Source: Arthrobacter methylotrophus
Lineage (GTDB): Bacteria; Actinomycetota; Actinomycetes; Actinomycetales; Micrococcaceae
Assembly (NCBI RefSeq): GCF_039539965.1
Contig: NZ_BAABED010000001.1
Coordinates: 4,712,001 to 4,776,000 of the forward strand
Length of the DNA stretch: 64,000 nucleotides
Direction of reading: 5' to 3'
The notes below the pieces were generated by a model. That model saw only the letters and a program-made list of their open reading frames with translations. It did not search any database and had not been told where the DNA came from. Shown here piece by piece: positions 17,005 to 24,765 of this stretch; the stretch's first letter is position 1; every line of letters begins with the position of its first letter. Both the position numbers and the translations under genes were made by a program.

Positions 17005-18152
17005 TGAAGGCAGTCCATTTTGGGGCAGGGAACATCGGGCGGGGATTCGTCGGCTTGCTGCTGCACGAGGCTGGATATGAGGTGGTCTTCGCCGATGTCG
17101 CGGATGCCTTGATCAGCCAGCTCGCCTCCGCATCCTCCTATGAGGTCCACGAGGTGGGCGAAAATGGCGACGTCAAGACCGTGAGCGGGTTCCGGGCCCT
17201 GAATTCGGGCTCGGAGGAGGCTGCCGTCGTCGCGGAAATCGCGACGGCGGACCTCGTCACCACAGCGGTGGGGCCGCATATCCTCAAGTTCGTGGCACCG
17301 GTGATTGCCCGGGGCATCGCCGGCCGCTCGCCGTCGTTGGCTCCGCTGCAGGTGATGGCGTGTGAGAACGCGATCAATGCAACGGACCTCCTGCATGCCG
17401 AAGTGGAAGCCGCTTGGGACGGCGCCGCTGGCGACCTTTCCTCCGTGGCGGTGTTTGCGAATACCGCGGTGGACAGGATCGTCCCCACCCAGGCGCCGGG
17501 TCAGGGCCTGGACGTCACTGTGGAGACCTTCTATGAGTGGGTCATCGACCGGACTCCGTTTGCGGGGGCGGCACCGGTGATCCCGGGAGCGACTTTAGTG
17601 GACGAGCTCGGTCCCTATATCGAACGGAAACTGTTCACGGTCAACACGGGCCACGCCGCGGCCGCGTACTTCGGCTATGGCGCCGGGCTGGAAAAGATCT
17701 CTGATGCCATGGCGGACGCCTCCATTGCTGCCCGGGTGCGGGCGGTATTGGAAGAAACCAAGCAGCTTCTCGTGACCAAGCACGAATTCGTCGAGGCGGA
17801 GCAGGAAGCGTACGTGCAGAAGATCCTGTCCCGCTTCTCCAACCCGTACCTGCCGGACACCGTGAACCGGGTAGGCCGTGCTCCGCTGCGCAAGCTGGGC
17901 CGGCACGAACGGTTCATCGGTCCGGCTGCGGAACTCGCCGAGCGCGGAATCACTCCTGTTGCCCTTCTCGATGCGATGGCTGCTGCCTTGCGTTTCGACG
18001 ACGGAGCGGACGACGAAGCTGTGGAGCTCGCCCGGATTCTCTCCGAGATGGACGCCGCCGAGGCGGTCGAGCGCATCACGGAACTGCCGCCGTCGCACCC
18101 GTTGTTCCCGCAAGTGCGGAAGCTGATCGAAGACCGCAAAGCCGAGTCCTAG
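17004..18152 (+). CDS. mtlD: Mannitol-1-phosphate 5-dehydrogenase
   Basis: This 382-residue dehydrogenase starts at GTG 17004, which shares its G with the TAG stop of mtlA (TAGTG), so the two are coupled. The N-terminal NAD loop is [14 protein letters not shown]. The middle carries the family segments [17 protein letters not shown] and [22 protein letters not shown] residues (seen as [18 protein letters not shown]). It oxidises mannitol 1-phosphate to fructose 6-phosphate, feeding glycolysis. Confidence 0.96.
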   Translation: MKAVHFGAGNIGRGFVGLLLHEAGYEVVFADVADALISQLASASSYEVHEVGENGDVKTVSGFRALNSGSEEAAVVAEIATADLVTTAVGPHILKFVAPVIARGIAGRSPSLAPLQVMACENAINATDLLHAEVEAAWDGAAGDLSSVAVFANTAVDRIVPTQAPGQGLDVTVETFYEWVIDRTPFAGAAPVIPGATLVDELGPYIERKLFTVNTGHAAAAYFGYGAGLEKISDAMADASIAARVRAVLEETKQLLVTKHEFVEAEQEAYVQKILSRFSNPYLPDTVNRVGRAPLRKLGRHERFIGPAAELAERGITPVALLDAMAAALRFDDGADDEAVELARILSEMDAAEAVERITELPPSHPLFPQVRKLIEDRKAES

Positions 18153-18160
18153 GCTCCCCG

Positions 18161-18326
18161 CCGACCCTCCTGCACGTTTGGGGCCGTTTTCCCAAACGCT
18201 CACTCACTTTTGGACCGATTCTTACCGACCCTCCTGCAGATCTGACGGCCACTACGCGAACCCTCCTTCACATCATGATGTGAAGGAGGGTTCGTCGTTC
18301 GTGGCGCTTAAACGTGAGCGGGCGTC
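18161..18326. repeat. 32-nt-phased facing repeat array between mtlD and permease, with a 38-bp perfect palindrome
   Basis: Plus-strand units start at 18161 (CCGACCCTCCTGCA), 18193 (degenerate, CAAACGCTCACTCA), 18225 (CCGACCCTCCTGCA) and 18257 (CGAACCCTCCTTCA), all 32 nt apart. Minus-strand units start at 18294 (CGAACCCTCCTTCA) and 18326 (GACGCCCGCTCA), again 32 nt apart. The innermost facing pair forms a perfect 38-bp palindrome (18257-18294) with no loop. A further stem CGTTTGGG/CCCAAACG lies at 18175-18198. The last unit ends one base before the permease stop codon. Confidence 0.78.
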
Positions 18327-19811
18327 TTAGCGTGCGGCGGTCTCGACGGCGGTCTCGACGGCGGTCGTTTCGGTTTCGGCCATCGCCTGCCACTCCGCGA
18401 CCCGGGCCTGGTGCAGCGGCGACTTCCGGACCAGAGCGTAGGCGACGGCGAGGATGACGAACCAGATGGGCGTTACGAGCAAGGCCGTGAGGGTGTCCGG
18501 CTGGGTGGTCAGCGCCCAGACCAGGAAGGCGAAGAATGCGAAGACCACCCAAACCATCGGGATGCCGCCGGGCATTTTGAAGCTCGATCCCTCGTGCAGG
18601 CGGGGCCGGCGCTTCCGGAAGACGAGGTAGCTGGCCAGGATGATCGACCAGACGAACATGAAGCAGACGGCGGAGACCGTGGTGACCATGTCGAACGCTG
18701 CCCCGATGTCCTTGCCCGCGTAGAGCAGTGCGACGCCGCCAAGCAGCAGCACGCAGGACAGGAACAAGGCGTTCTGCGGTACCTTGCGGCTGGACAGGCG
18801 GCCGAACACCTTGGGGGCATCGCCGTCGTTCGCCAGGCCGAACACCATGCGGGAGGTCGAGTAGATACCGGAGTTGGCCGAGGACATGGCGGAGGTCAGG
18901 ACCACGAGGTTCACCACAGTGGCCGCGATGCCCAGGCCGGCCAGCGAGAACATGGCGATAAAGGGGCTGTGGCCTGCCTTGAACTCGGTCCAGGGGATGA
19001 CGGACATCAGGATGATGAGGGCGCCTACGTAGAAGAGCATGACGCGGACCGGGATGGCGTTGATGGCGCGGGGCAGGTTGTGCTCCGGATTCTTTGTCTC
19101 GGCTGCGGCAGTGCCCACCAGCTCGATTCCCACGAAGGCAAAGACCGCGATCTGGAAGCCGGCGACGAAGCCCATGAATTCCTTGGGGAAGAAGCCGCCG
19201 TGGCTCCAGAGGTTGGTGAAGCTCGCGGCTCCGGCGTCGGACGTGAATCCGGTTGAAATCATCACGATGCCAACAATGATCAAAGCTGCGATGGCAATGA
19301 TCTTGATGAGGGCGAACCAGAATTCGGTTTCGCCGAAGGCCTTCACCGTGGGGAGGTTCAGCAGCAGCAGGATGGTGATGGTCGCGAGGCCAGGAATCCA
19401 GAGCGGTACCCCCGGCCAGAGCTCATTGGCGTAACCTGCGATGGCGATGACATCGGCCACGCCGGTTACTACCCAGCAGAACCAGTAGGTCCATCCTGTG
19501 AAGAAGCCCGCCCACGGTCCGAGGAGGTCGCCCGCGAAGTCGCTGAAGGATTTGTAGTTCAAGTTGGAGAGCAGGAGCTGACCCATGGCGCGCATGACGA
19601 AGAACAGCATGAAGCCGATGATCATGTAGACGAAGATCACGGACGGCCCCGCCACGGAGATGGTCTTTCCCGAGCCCATGAACAGGCCCGTGCCGATGGC
19701 GCCGCCAATGGCAAGCAACTGGATGTGCCGGTTGCTCAGCGAGCGCGCCAAGTGCGGCTCGCTGTCATTGCTGGAGGCAGTGCGTTGCCCCGTGGTTGTC
19801 TGGTCAGACAT
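18327..19811 (-). CDS. cycA: APC-family amino acid permease, CycA-like
   Basis: This 494-residue, 12-span permease has the amino-acid transporter signature [20 protein letters not shown] near its start and NLNYKSFSDFAGDLLGPWAG soon after. Sequence style is closest to the D-serine/D-alanine/glycine transporter (CycA) branch. AAGGA precedes the ATG. It stands alone on the minus strand, convergent with mtlD across the repeat array. The C-terminal tail repeats the word AVETAVET. The substrate is inferred from family resemblance only. Confidence 0.88.
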   Translation of the reverse strand: MSDQTTTGQRTASSNDSEPHLARSLSNRHIQLLAIGGAIGTGLFMGSGKTISVAGPSVIFVYMIIGFMLFFVMRAMGQLLLSNLNYKSFSDFAGDLLGPWAGFFTGWTYWFCWVVTGVADVIAIAGYANELWPGVPLWIPGLATITILLLLNLPTVKAFGETEFWFALIKIIAIAALIIVGIVMISTGFTSDAGAASFTNLWSHGGFFPKEFMGFVAGFQIAVFAFVGIELVGTAAAETKNPEHNLPRAINAIPVRVMLFYVGALIILMSVIPWTEFKAGHSPFIAMFSLAGLGIAATVVNLVVLTSAMSSANSGIYSTSRMVFGLANDGDAPKVFGRLSSRKVPQNALFLSCVLLLGGVALLYAGKDIGAAFDMVTTVSAVCFMFVWSIILASYLVFRKRRPRLHEGSSFKMPGGIPMVWVVFAFFAFLVWALTTQPDTLTALLVTPIWFVILAVAYALVRKSPLHQARVAEWQAMAETETTAVETAVETAAR

Positions 19812-19946
19812 ATGTGCATCCTTCGGGTCATTCGCCGCAATGGTGATGTGGCTAACAAATCTGCTAGTCCAAACTAACTCGAAGCATCCAAAAAACCGTG
19901 ATTGATCGTTTTACCCAGAATTCATGACGTTTGTGGAACCGAAGCC

Positions 19947-19967
19947 ACCAGCCTGTGTCAGGCTGGT
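19947..19967. promoter_or_regulatory. Perfect dyad just before the GNAT gene
   Basis: ACCAGCCTG-TGT-CAGGCTGGT, nine-base perfect arms, ends three bases before ATG 19971. It could be an operator or a 5' hairpin hiding the start of a leaderless message. Confidence 0.4.
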
Positions 19968-19970
19968 GTT

Positions 19971-20474
19971 ATGAGTCACGCAAATCCCGGATTGAAGCCG
20001 CTGTTGAGCATGGTTCTGGACGAAGGCGTCTTCACGCTCCGCCGGGCCCATTGGGAGGATCTTCCGGCCATTCTGAGACTGCTCGCCGCGGACCAGTTGG
20101 GCAGTTCCCGCGAAAACGCAGAGGACGTTGGTCCCTATCTGCAGGCGTTCCAACAGATCAACGAGGATCCTGCCCAGCTGCTGGTGGTGGGCCACTTGAA
20201 CGGCACTTGCGTGGCGACATTCCAGTTGAGTTTCATCCCGGGCTTGGCGCGAAAAGGTTCTTTGCGATGCCAGATCGAGGCCGTCCGTGTCGCCGCCGAG
20301 CTGCGGGACCAGGGGGTCGGTGCCGCAATGATGCAGTGGGCCATCGAGGAGGCCCGGCGCCGGGGTTGCACTTTGGTTCAGCTCACCAGCGACAAGTCTC
20401 GCAAGGATGCCCATCGCTTCTACGAACGGCTTGGATTCGTGGCCAGCCATGAGGGGATGAAGCTGGCGCTCTAG
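19971..20474 (+). CDS. GNAT family N-acetyltransferase
   Basis: This protein of about 167 residues is counted from ATG 19971, just after a perfect dyad; an upstream in-frame start would add 23 residues without a ribosome site. GNAT landmarks: FTLRRAHWEDLPAILRLLA (beta1-alpha1), VGHLNGTCVATFQLSFIPGL, motif A IEAVRVAAELRDQGVGAAMM (acetyl-CoA pyrophosphate loop RDQGVG) and DAHRFYERLGF. It transfers acetyl from acetyl-CoA to an unknown amine in the cytoplasm. Confidence 0.88.
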   Translation: MSHANPGLKPLLSMVLDEGVFTLRRAHWEDLPAILRLLAADQLGSSRENAEDVGPYLQAFQQINEDPAQLLVVGHLNGTCVATFQLSFIPGLARKGSLRCQIEAVRVAAELRDQGVGAAMMQWAIEEARRRGCTLVQLTSDKSRKDAHRFYERLGFVASHEGMKLAL

Positions 20475-20513
20475 CCGGTAATTCCCTCGAGATCCTGGAC
20501 CTTGCATCCCTTG

Positions 20514-20550
20514 ATATTTAGGCTACCTAACTGTTAGGATACCTAAATAT
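20514..20550. promoter_or_regulatory. Twin MarR operators upstream of and overlapping the regulator start
   Basis: TTAGG-CTA-CCTAA (20518-20530) and TTAGG-ATA-CCTAA (20534-20546) are two 13-bp dyads, 16 bp centre to centre. The outer arms ATATTTAGG/CCTAAATAT make the whole 37-bp block a palindrome. It touches the MarR start codon (20549), which implies tight autorepression. Confidence 0.75.
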
Positions 20551-21004
20551 GAATACCTATCAAGCTGACGATTCACTCCTTGGCCTCGCCCAATCATTCC
20601 GGGAGGCCTTGCGGCAGAGCGTCTACGTGATGCGCCGCCTCGATTCCGAGGAGCAACTCAGTTCCGCGCAGCTTGGCGTCCTCAAGATGGCGCTCGACGG
20701 CGGTGCCCGCGTCGGAGAGATCGCCCGGAACCTCGGGGTCAAGGTTCCTAGCGCCACGGAGCAGATCATCAAGCTCGAGCGCGCAGGTCTCGTTAAGCGC
20801 GAGGCAGACCCGGATGACTCCCGCGCCGTCCGCGTCGTTGCGACCGCGGCGGGGCGTGCCGCCGTCGAAAACGCAGACCGCCGCCGCAATGAATTCATCG
20901 CCGGGATTCTCGCAACGCTGAGCCAGACGGAACGCGACGCTGTCGAGGCCGCCCTTCCGGTGTTCGGCAAGATCGCCAACCTCAATAGCCCAGTCCAGAA
21001 CTGA
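20549..21004 (+). CDS. MarR family transcriptional regulator
   Basis: This 151-residue winged-helix protein shows the MarR core: LSSAQLGVLKMALDGGARVG, EIARNLGVKVPSATEQIIKL (recognition helix) and the wing VKREADPDDSRAVRVVATAA with the typical D-x-R-D-like turn. It is followed 28 bp on by an MFS efflux-type gene on the same strand, and its start lies in a double operator. It is the likely repressor of itself and the transporter, released by a small toxic ligand. Confidence 0.92.
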   Translation: MNTYQADDSLLGLAQSFREALRQSVYVMRRLDSEEQLSSAQLGVLKMALDGGARVGEIARNLGVKVPSATEQIIKLERAGLVKREADPDDSRAVRVVATAAGRAAVENADRRRNEFIAGILATLSQTERDAVEAALPVFGKIANLNSPVQN

Positions 21005-21032
21005 ACAAGCAAAGAAACTAGGAGAGCAGTCC

Positions 21033-22253
21033 ATGAACGGCCAGCTCGCAGACCAACTGCAGCCAGCGGAAGAAACCCTCGAGGCCGAGAAGGCCTCGTT
21101 CCTCGAGCAGCCCAAAGCTGTGTGGGCCACGGCGATTGCCGCCGTCTTCGCCTTCATGGGCATCGGCTTGGTGGACCCGATCCTGCCGGCCATCGCCAAA
21201 AACCTTCAAGCCAGCCCCAGCCAGGTGTCCCTGCTCTTCACGAGCTACTTCTTGGTGACCGCCATCGCGATGCTCGTGACGGGCTTCGTTTCGTCGAGGA
21301 TCGGCGGCAAGAAGACGCTCATGATCGGCCTGGCGCTGATTGTCGTGTTCGCGTCGCTGTCCGGCTTGTCCGGCAGCGTGGGTGAGCTGGTCGGATTCCG
21401 GGCTGGTTGGGGACTTGGCAACGCCCTCTTCGTGGCCACAGCGCTTGCCGTGATTGTCGGTGTCGCGAGTGGTGGAACGGGAACCGCCATCATTCTGTAC
21501 GAGGCCGCCTTGGGTCTGGGTATCTCCCTCGGCCCGTTGCTCGGCGCACTCCTGGGCGGCTGGCAGTGGCGTGCACCTTTTTTCGGCACCGCGGTCCTCA
21601 TGGCCGTTTCCTTCATCGCCTTGCTGGCCCTCTTGCCCAAGACCCCGGCCACGAAGGCGCGTTTGCGTGACCCGCTCCTAGCCTTGGGCCACAAGGGGCT
21701 TCGCACCACTGCAGCCAGCGCGTTGTTCTACAACTACGGCTTCTTCACCATCCTGGCTTTCACCCCCTTCATCCTGGGGATGGACGCTTACGGTATCGGC
21801 GCGGTGTTCTTCGGTTGGGGCGTGGCGGTGGCCGTGTTCTCGGTCTTCGTGGCGCCCGTGCTGCAGCGCCGCTTCGGCACCACGAACGTCCTCGTCGGCA
21901 CCCTCGGGGCCCTCTTGCTGGACCTTGTTGGGCTGGGACTCGCCGCGGGGCACTCGGTGACCGCCGTCGTCGTGCTGGTCATCGTGGCAGGAGCCTTGCT
22001 GGGAGTCAACAACACGCTCTACACCGAGCTGGCAATGGAGGTTTCCGACTCGCCGCGCCCCGTGGCGTCCGCCGGTTACAACTTTGTGCGCTGGATGGGT
22101 GGAGCACTGGCACCCTTCATCGCGGCACAGCTGGGCGAGCACTTCGGGCCGCAGGTTCCGTTCTTCGCCGCGGCGCTGGCCCTCGTCTTCGCGATCCTTG
22201 TAGCCGCCGGTGGACGCCGCTTCCTGAAGTCGCACGAACCACACCTCGTGTAG
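21033..22253 (+). CDS. MFS transporter, probable drug efflux (DHA1-like)
   Basis: This 406-residue, 12-span major facilitator begins after an N-terminal extension of about 30 residues rich in Glu. Seen: FMGIGLVDPILPAIAKNLQA (TM1 region with D and PILP, as in DHA1 exporters), the loop 2-3 motif GFVSSRIGGKKTLM (GxxxxRxGxkK) and RAGWGLGNALF. GGAGAG lies before ATG 21033. It is co-transcribed with the MarR gene. Export of a lipophilic compound is the usual role; the substrate is unknown. Confidence 0.88.
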   Translation: MNGQLADQLQPAEETLEAEKASFLEQPKAVWATAIAAVFAFMGIGLVDPILPAIAKNLQASPSQVSLLFTSYFLVTAIAMLVTGFVSSRIGGKKTLMIGLALIVVFASLSGLSGSVGELVGFRAGWGLGNALFVATALAVIVGVASGGTGTAIILYEAALGLGISLGPLLGALLGGWQWRAPFFGTAVLMAVSFIALLALLPKTPATKARLRDPLLALGHKGLRTTAASALFYNYGFFTILAFTPFILGMDAYGIGAVFFGWGVAVAVFSVFVAPVLQRRFGTTNVLVGTLGALLLDLVGLGLAAGHSVTAVVVLVIVAGALLGVNNTLYTELAMEVSDSPRPVASAGYNFVRWMGGALAPFIAAQLGEHFGPQVPFFAAALALVFAILVAAGGRRFLKSHEPHLV

Positions 22254-22256
22254 CCC

Positions 22257-22322
22257 CCCAAGTAGCTCGCATTTGTTGTCGTTCTGAGCCTTCAGAACGA
22301 CAACAAATGCGAGCCAGTTGGG
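22257..22322. repeat. 66-nt near-palindromic intergenic repeat, copy A
   Basis: CTCGCATTTGTTGTCGTT and its inverted partner AACGACAACAAATGCGAG flank a short loop; outer ends are CCCAA and TTGGG. It lies between two convergent MFS genes. Copies B (45957) and C (56374) have exactly the same length and nearly the same arms. Confidence 0.85.
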
Positions 22323-22341
22323 TGCGGGCAAACGGAGGAAC

Positions 22342-23994
22342 TTAGTGGGCCGGAACCGACTCTTTCGCTGCCGACTTCGGGTCCGTCAGTTTCTTGTTCG
22401 GCAAAGCGAAAGTGATGAGGAACGCGAGGCCGGTGAGAGCTGCGGCAGTCAACATCACGGCGTCGATCGACTGCGCGAAGCCCTCAAGGATGGGCCGCGT
22501 GAGCGCCGGGTTGGCGTGGTGCAGCCAGCTGGTGTCGTTCAGCGAATCGTTCGTTGCGCCGTTCTTGAAGAAGTCGTACAGCTTGGCGTTCGCGGGGTCA
22601 GCGGCAACAGCGGGATCCTTGAGGACCTTGAGATAGTCGGCGCTGCCCATGGCGTCCTTCATGCCGGAGGCGATCTTGTCGGCGGCCAGGCTGAACAGCA
22701 TCGAGATGAATACCGCGGTACCCACGGCGCCGCCCATGGAACGGAAGAACGCCGCGGTGGACGTGCCCACGCCCATGTCCTTCGACGGCACGGAGACCTG
22801 CATGGCCAAAGTGAGCGGCTGCATGCAGAAGCCCAGGCCCATGCCGAAGAATACGGCGATCAGGCCGGGAACCCAGAGTCCGGTGTCCACACCGAGGGAC
22901 AGTCCCATGACGATGGCGGCGGCGGTCAGGATGCCCGTGCCGAGGATCGGGAAGATCCGGAAAACGCCCGACGACGAGATGGTCCGTCCCGCTGAAATGG
23001 AACCGAAGAGGATGCCCACCGTGAAGGTGATCATCATGAGGCCAGCTTCGGTGGGAGTGAGGCCCTTGACCAGCTGCAGGTACATCGGGAGCATCGCGAT
23101 GGCCCCGAACATGCCGATACCGATGATGAAGTTCAACAGGGAGGACAGCCCGAAGGTGATGTTCCTGAAGAGCCGCAGGGGGATCAGCGCGTAGTCGCCG
23201 GCGCGCCGCTCAACAAGCAGGAACGCGACGATGCCTACGACGCCGAGGCCGTAGCAGATCCAAGAGTTGACAGAGGTCCAGCCCCAGCTGCGGCCCTGTT
23301 CAGCCACGAGCAAGAGAGGCACGATCGCCAAGGTGATGGCTGCTGCGCCCCAGTAGTCGATCTTCTGCTTGACGTGCTTTGCGGGCAGGTGCAGGTAGAG
23401 GAACACCACGGCCAGGGCGGCGAGGCCTATGGGCAAGTTGATGAAGAAGACCCAGCGCCAGCCGTCGAAGCCAAGGATGTTGGAGGAGCCAGCGAAGGCG
23501 CCGCCGACTACGGGGCCGAGGACCGAGGAAACGCCGAAGACTGACATGAAGTAGCCCTGGAACTTGGCGCGGTCCTTCAGGGCGACGATGTCGCCGATGA
23601 TCGTCAACGCGAGGGCCAGCAGGCCACCGGCGCCCATACCCTGTATGCCGCGCGCAATGGCGAGCTCGGTCATGGAGTGCACCGAGCCGGCGTAGAGCGA
23701 GCCGGCGAGGAAGATCAGGATAGCGGCCAGGTACAGGGGCCGGCGGCCGAAGATGTCGCTGAGCTTGCCGTACAGCGGGGTGCTCACCGTGGACGTGATG
23801 AGGTAGGCCGTGGTGGCCCATGCCTGCAGGGAAAGGCCATCGAGATCGTTGGCGATGGTGTAAATGGACGTGGACACGATGGTCTGGTCCAGGGAGGACA
23901 GGAACATGCCGAGCATGAGGCCCACCATGACGGTGAGCGTCTGACGGTGCGTCAGGACCTCACCGGCGGCCCGTCTGGGCGTGGTTTTGGACAT
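22342..23994 (-). CDS. MFS transporter, DHA2 family (EmrB/QacA type, 14 spans)
   Basis: This 550-residue exporter shows the DHA2 landmarks: LMLGMFLSSLDQTIVSTSIY, YLITSTVSTPLYGKLSDIFGRRP (loop 2-3 motif A) and the motif C region SVLGPVVGGAFAG. A large loop between the last spans carries DYLKVLKDPAVAADPANAK. GGAGAAG precedes the ATG. An inverted repeat upstream (24029-24055) may bind a repressor, but no adjacent regulator is present. Export of hydrophobic or cationic drugs is likely. Confidence 0.92.
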   Translation of the reverse strand: MSKTTPRRAAGEVLTHRQTLTVMVGLMLGMFLSSLDQTIVSTSIYTIANDLDGLSLQAWATTAYLITSTVSTPLYGKLSDIFGRRPLYLAAILIFLAGSLYAGSVHSMTELAIARGIQGMGAGGLLALALTIIGDIVALKDRAKFQGYFMSVFGVSSVLGPVVGGAFAGSSNILGFDGWRWVFFINLPIGLAALAVVFLYLHLPAKHVKQKIDYWGAAAITLAIVPLLLVAEQGRSWGWTSVNSWICYGLGVVGIVAFLLVERRAGDYALIPLRLFRNITFGLSSLLNFIIGIGMFGAIAMLPMYLQLVKGLTPTEAGLMMITFTVGILFGSISAGRTISSSGVFRIFPILGTGILTAAAIVMGLSLGVDTGLWVPGLIAVFFGMGLGFCMQPLTLAMQVSVPSKDMGVGTSTAAFFRSMGGAVGTAVFISMLFSLAADKIASGMKDAMGSADYLKVLKDPAVAADPANAKLYDFFKNGATNDSLNDTSWLHHANPALTRPILEGFAQSIDAVMLTAAALTGLAFLITFALPNKKLTDPKSAAKESVPAH

Positions 23995-24028
23995 TGCTTC
24001 TCCAAGGGTGGGAAAAAGGGGACTAAGC

Positions 24029-24055
24029 AGGATAGTTGCTTTCAGTAACTATCCT
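24029..24055. promoter_or_regulatory. Operator-like inverted repeat upstream of the DHA2 transporter
   Basis: AGGATAGTT and AACTATCCT, nine-base perfect arms around a 9-nt centre, lie 35-61 bp before the transporter start. The shape fits a TetR or MarR operator acting on this gene. Confidence 0.5.
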
Positions 24056-24100
24056 AATCGTTCCTGTATTCCCTGTCTTACCCGATGGGGGGGAAAATTG

Positions 24101-24583
24101 TCAGCGCTCCACGAGAATCCCATCGGGATCGCAGTAGATCAGGTTGCCGGGTTCGATGTGCACTCCGTCAATCACCAGGGGGATGTCCACTTCCCCCCGG
24201 CCCACCTTGGAGCTCTTCTTGGGATTGCTTCCGAGGGCTTTAACGCCCAAGGGCAGCTTCGCGATCGCCACGCGATCTCGAATGGCCCCGTTGATGACGA
24301 TGCCGGCCCAGCCGTTGGCGACCGCGCTCTCGGCGATCATGTCCCCCATGAGGGCCGTGCGCAGCGAGCCATACCCGTCCACCACCAGCACGGCGCCGCC
24401 GCCGGGAGTCGCGAGGACGGCCTTCACCAAGGCGTTGTCCTCAAAGCACTTGATGGTGCGCACCGGCCCGTTGAAATGGGAGACGCCACCAAGATCCTGG
24501 AACTGCAGTGATATCGACTCGACATCTTCGGCGCGCTCGTCGTAAAGATCGGCGGTGTTGATGGGGTTCGCGGGCGTGTTCAT
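24101..24583 (-). CDS. RraA family protein (RraA-like / HMG aldolase fold)
   Basis: From ATG 24583, preceded by GAGGAGGAG, the protein has 160 residues, the typical RraA length. The core is ATPGGGAVLVVDGYGSLRTA, LMGDMIAESAVANGWAGIVI and NGAIRDRVAIAKLPLGVKAL, ending YCDPDGILVE. The G-x-x-R-D motif with a nearby Asp is that of the HMG/CHA aldolase relatives, and proteins of this subfamily are called either RNase E regulator or 4-hydroxy-4-methyl-2-oxoglutarate aldolase. Which applies here is undecided. Confidence 0.88.
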   Translation of the reverse strand: MNTPANPINTADLYDERAEDVESISLQFQDLGGVSHFNGPVRTIKCFEDNALVKAVLATPGGGAVLVVDGYGSLRTALMGDMIAESAVANGWAGIVINGAIRDRVAIAKLPLGVKALGSNPKKSSKVGRGEVDIPLVIDGVHIEPGNLIYCDPDGILVER

Positions 24584-24594
24584 CGTTGCTCCTC

Positions 24595-24634
24595 CTCGGT
24601 CCGTTGGAGTTACCCTAACGCGTACGGACCCGAG
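24595..24634. promoter_or_regulatory. Inverted repeat upstream of rraA
   Basis: CTCGGTCCGT (24595-24604) is inverted as ACGGACCCGAG (24624-24634), one base longer. The stretch between holds a possible minus-strand -10 TAGGGT for the RraA gene. Regulatory meaning is inferred. Confidence 0.3.
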
Positions 24635-24744
24635 TGCCCTGCGCATGCAAAGGCAGTTGTCCACATAGGCGACTTCATGACGGCGGATCGGACTCTCGCA
24701 GCGCTAGGCTGAATCCACACGTCCATTCGCTAGGGAGCGCCGTC

Positions 24745-24765
24745 ATGAGACCGCCAGAGTCATGA
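24745..24765 (+). CDS. Six-codon leader ORF coupled to the MFS gene
   Basis: ATG 24745, seven bases after AGGGAG, opens a six-residue reading frame (MRPPES) whose TGA overlaps the ATG of the transporter (ATGA). The transporter itself has no separate ribosome site, so this mini-ORF may deliver ribosomes to it. The alternative is that it is a chance frame. Confidence 0.35.
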   Translation: MRPPES

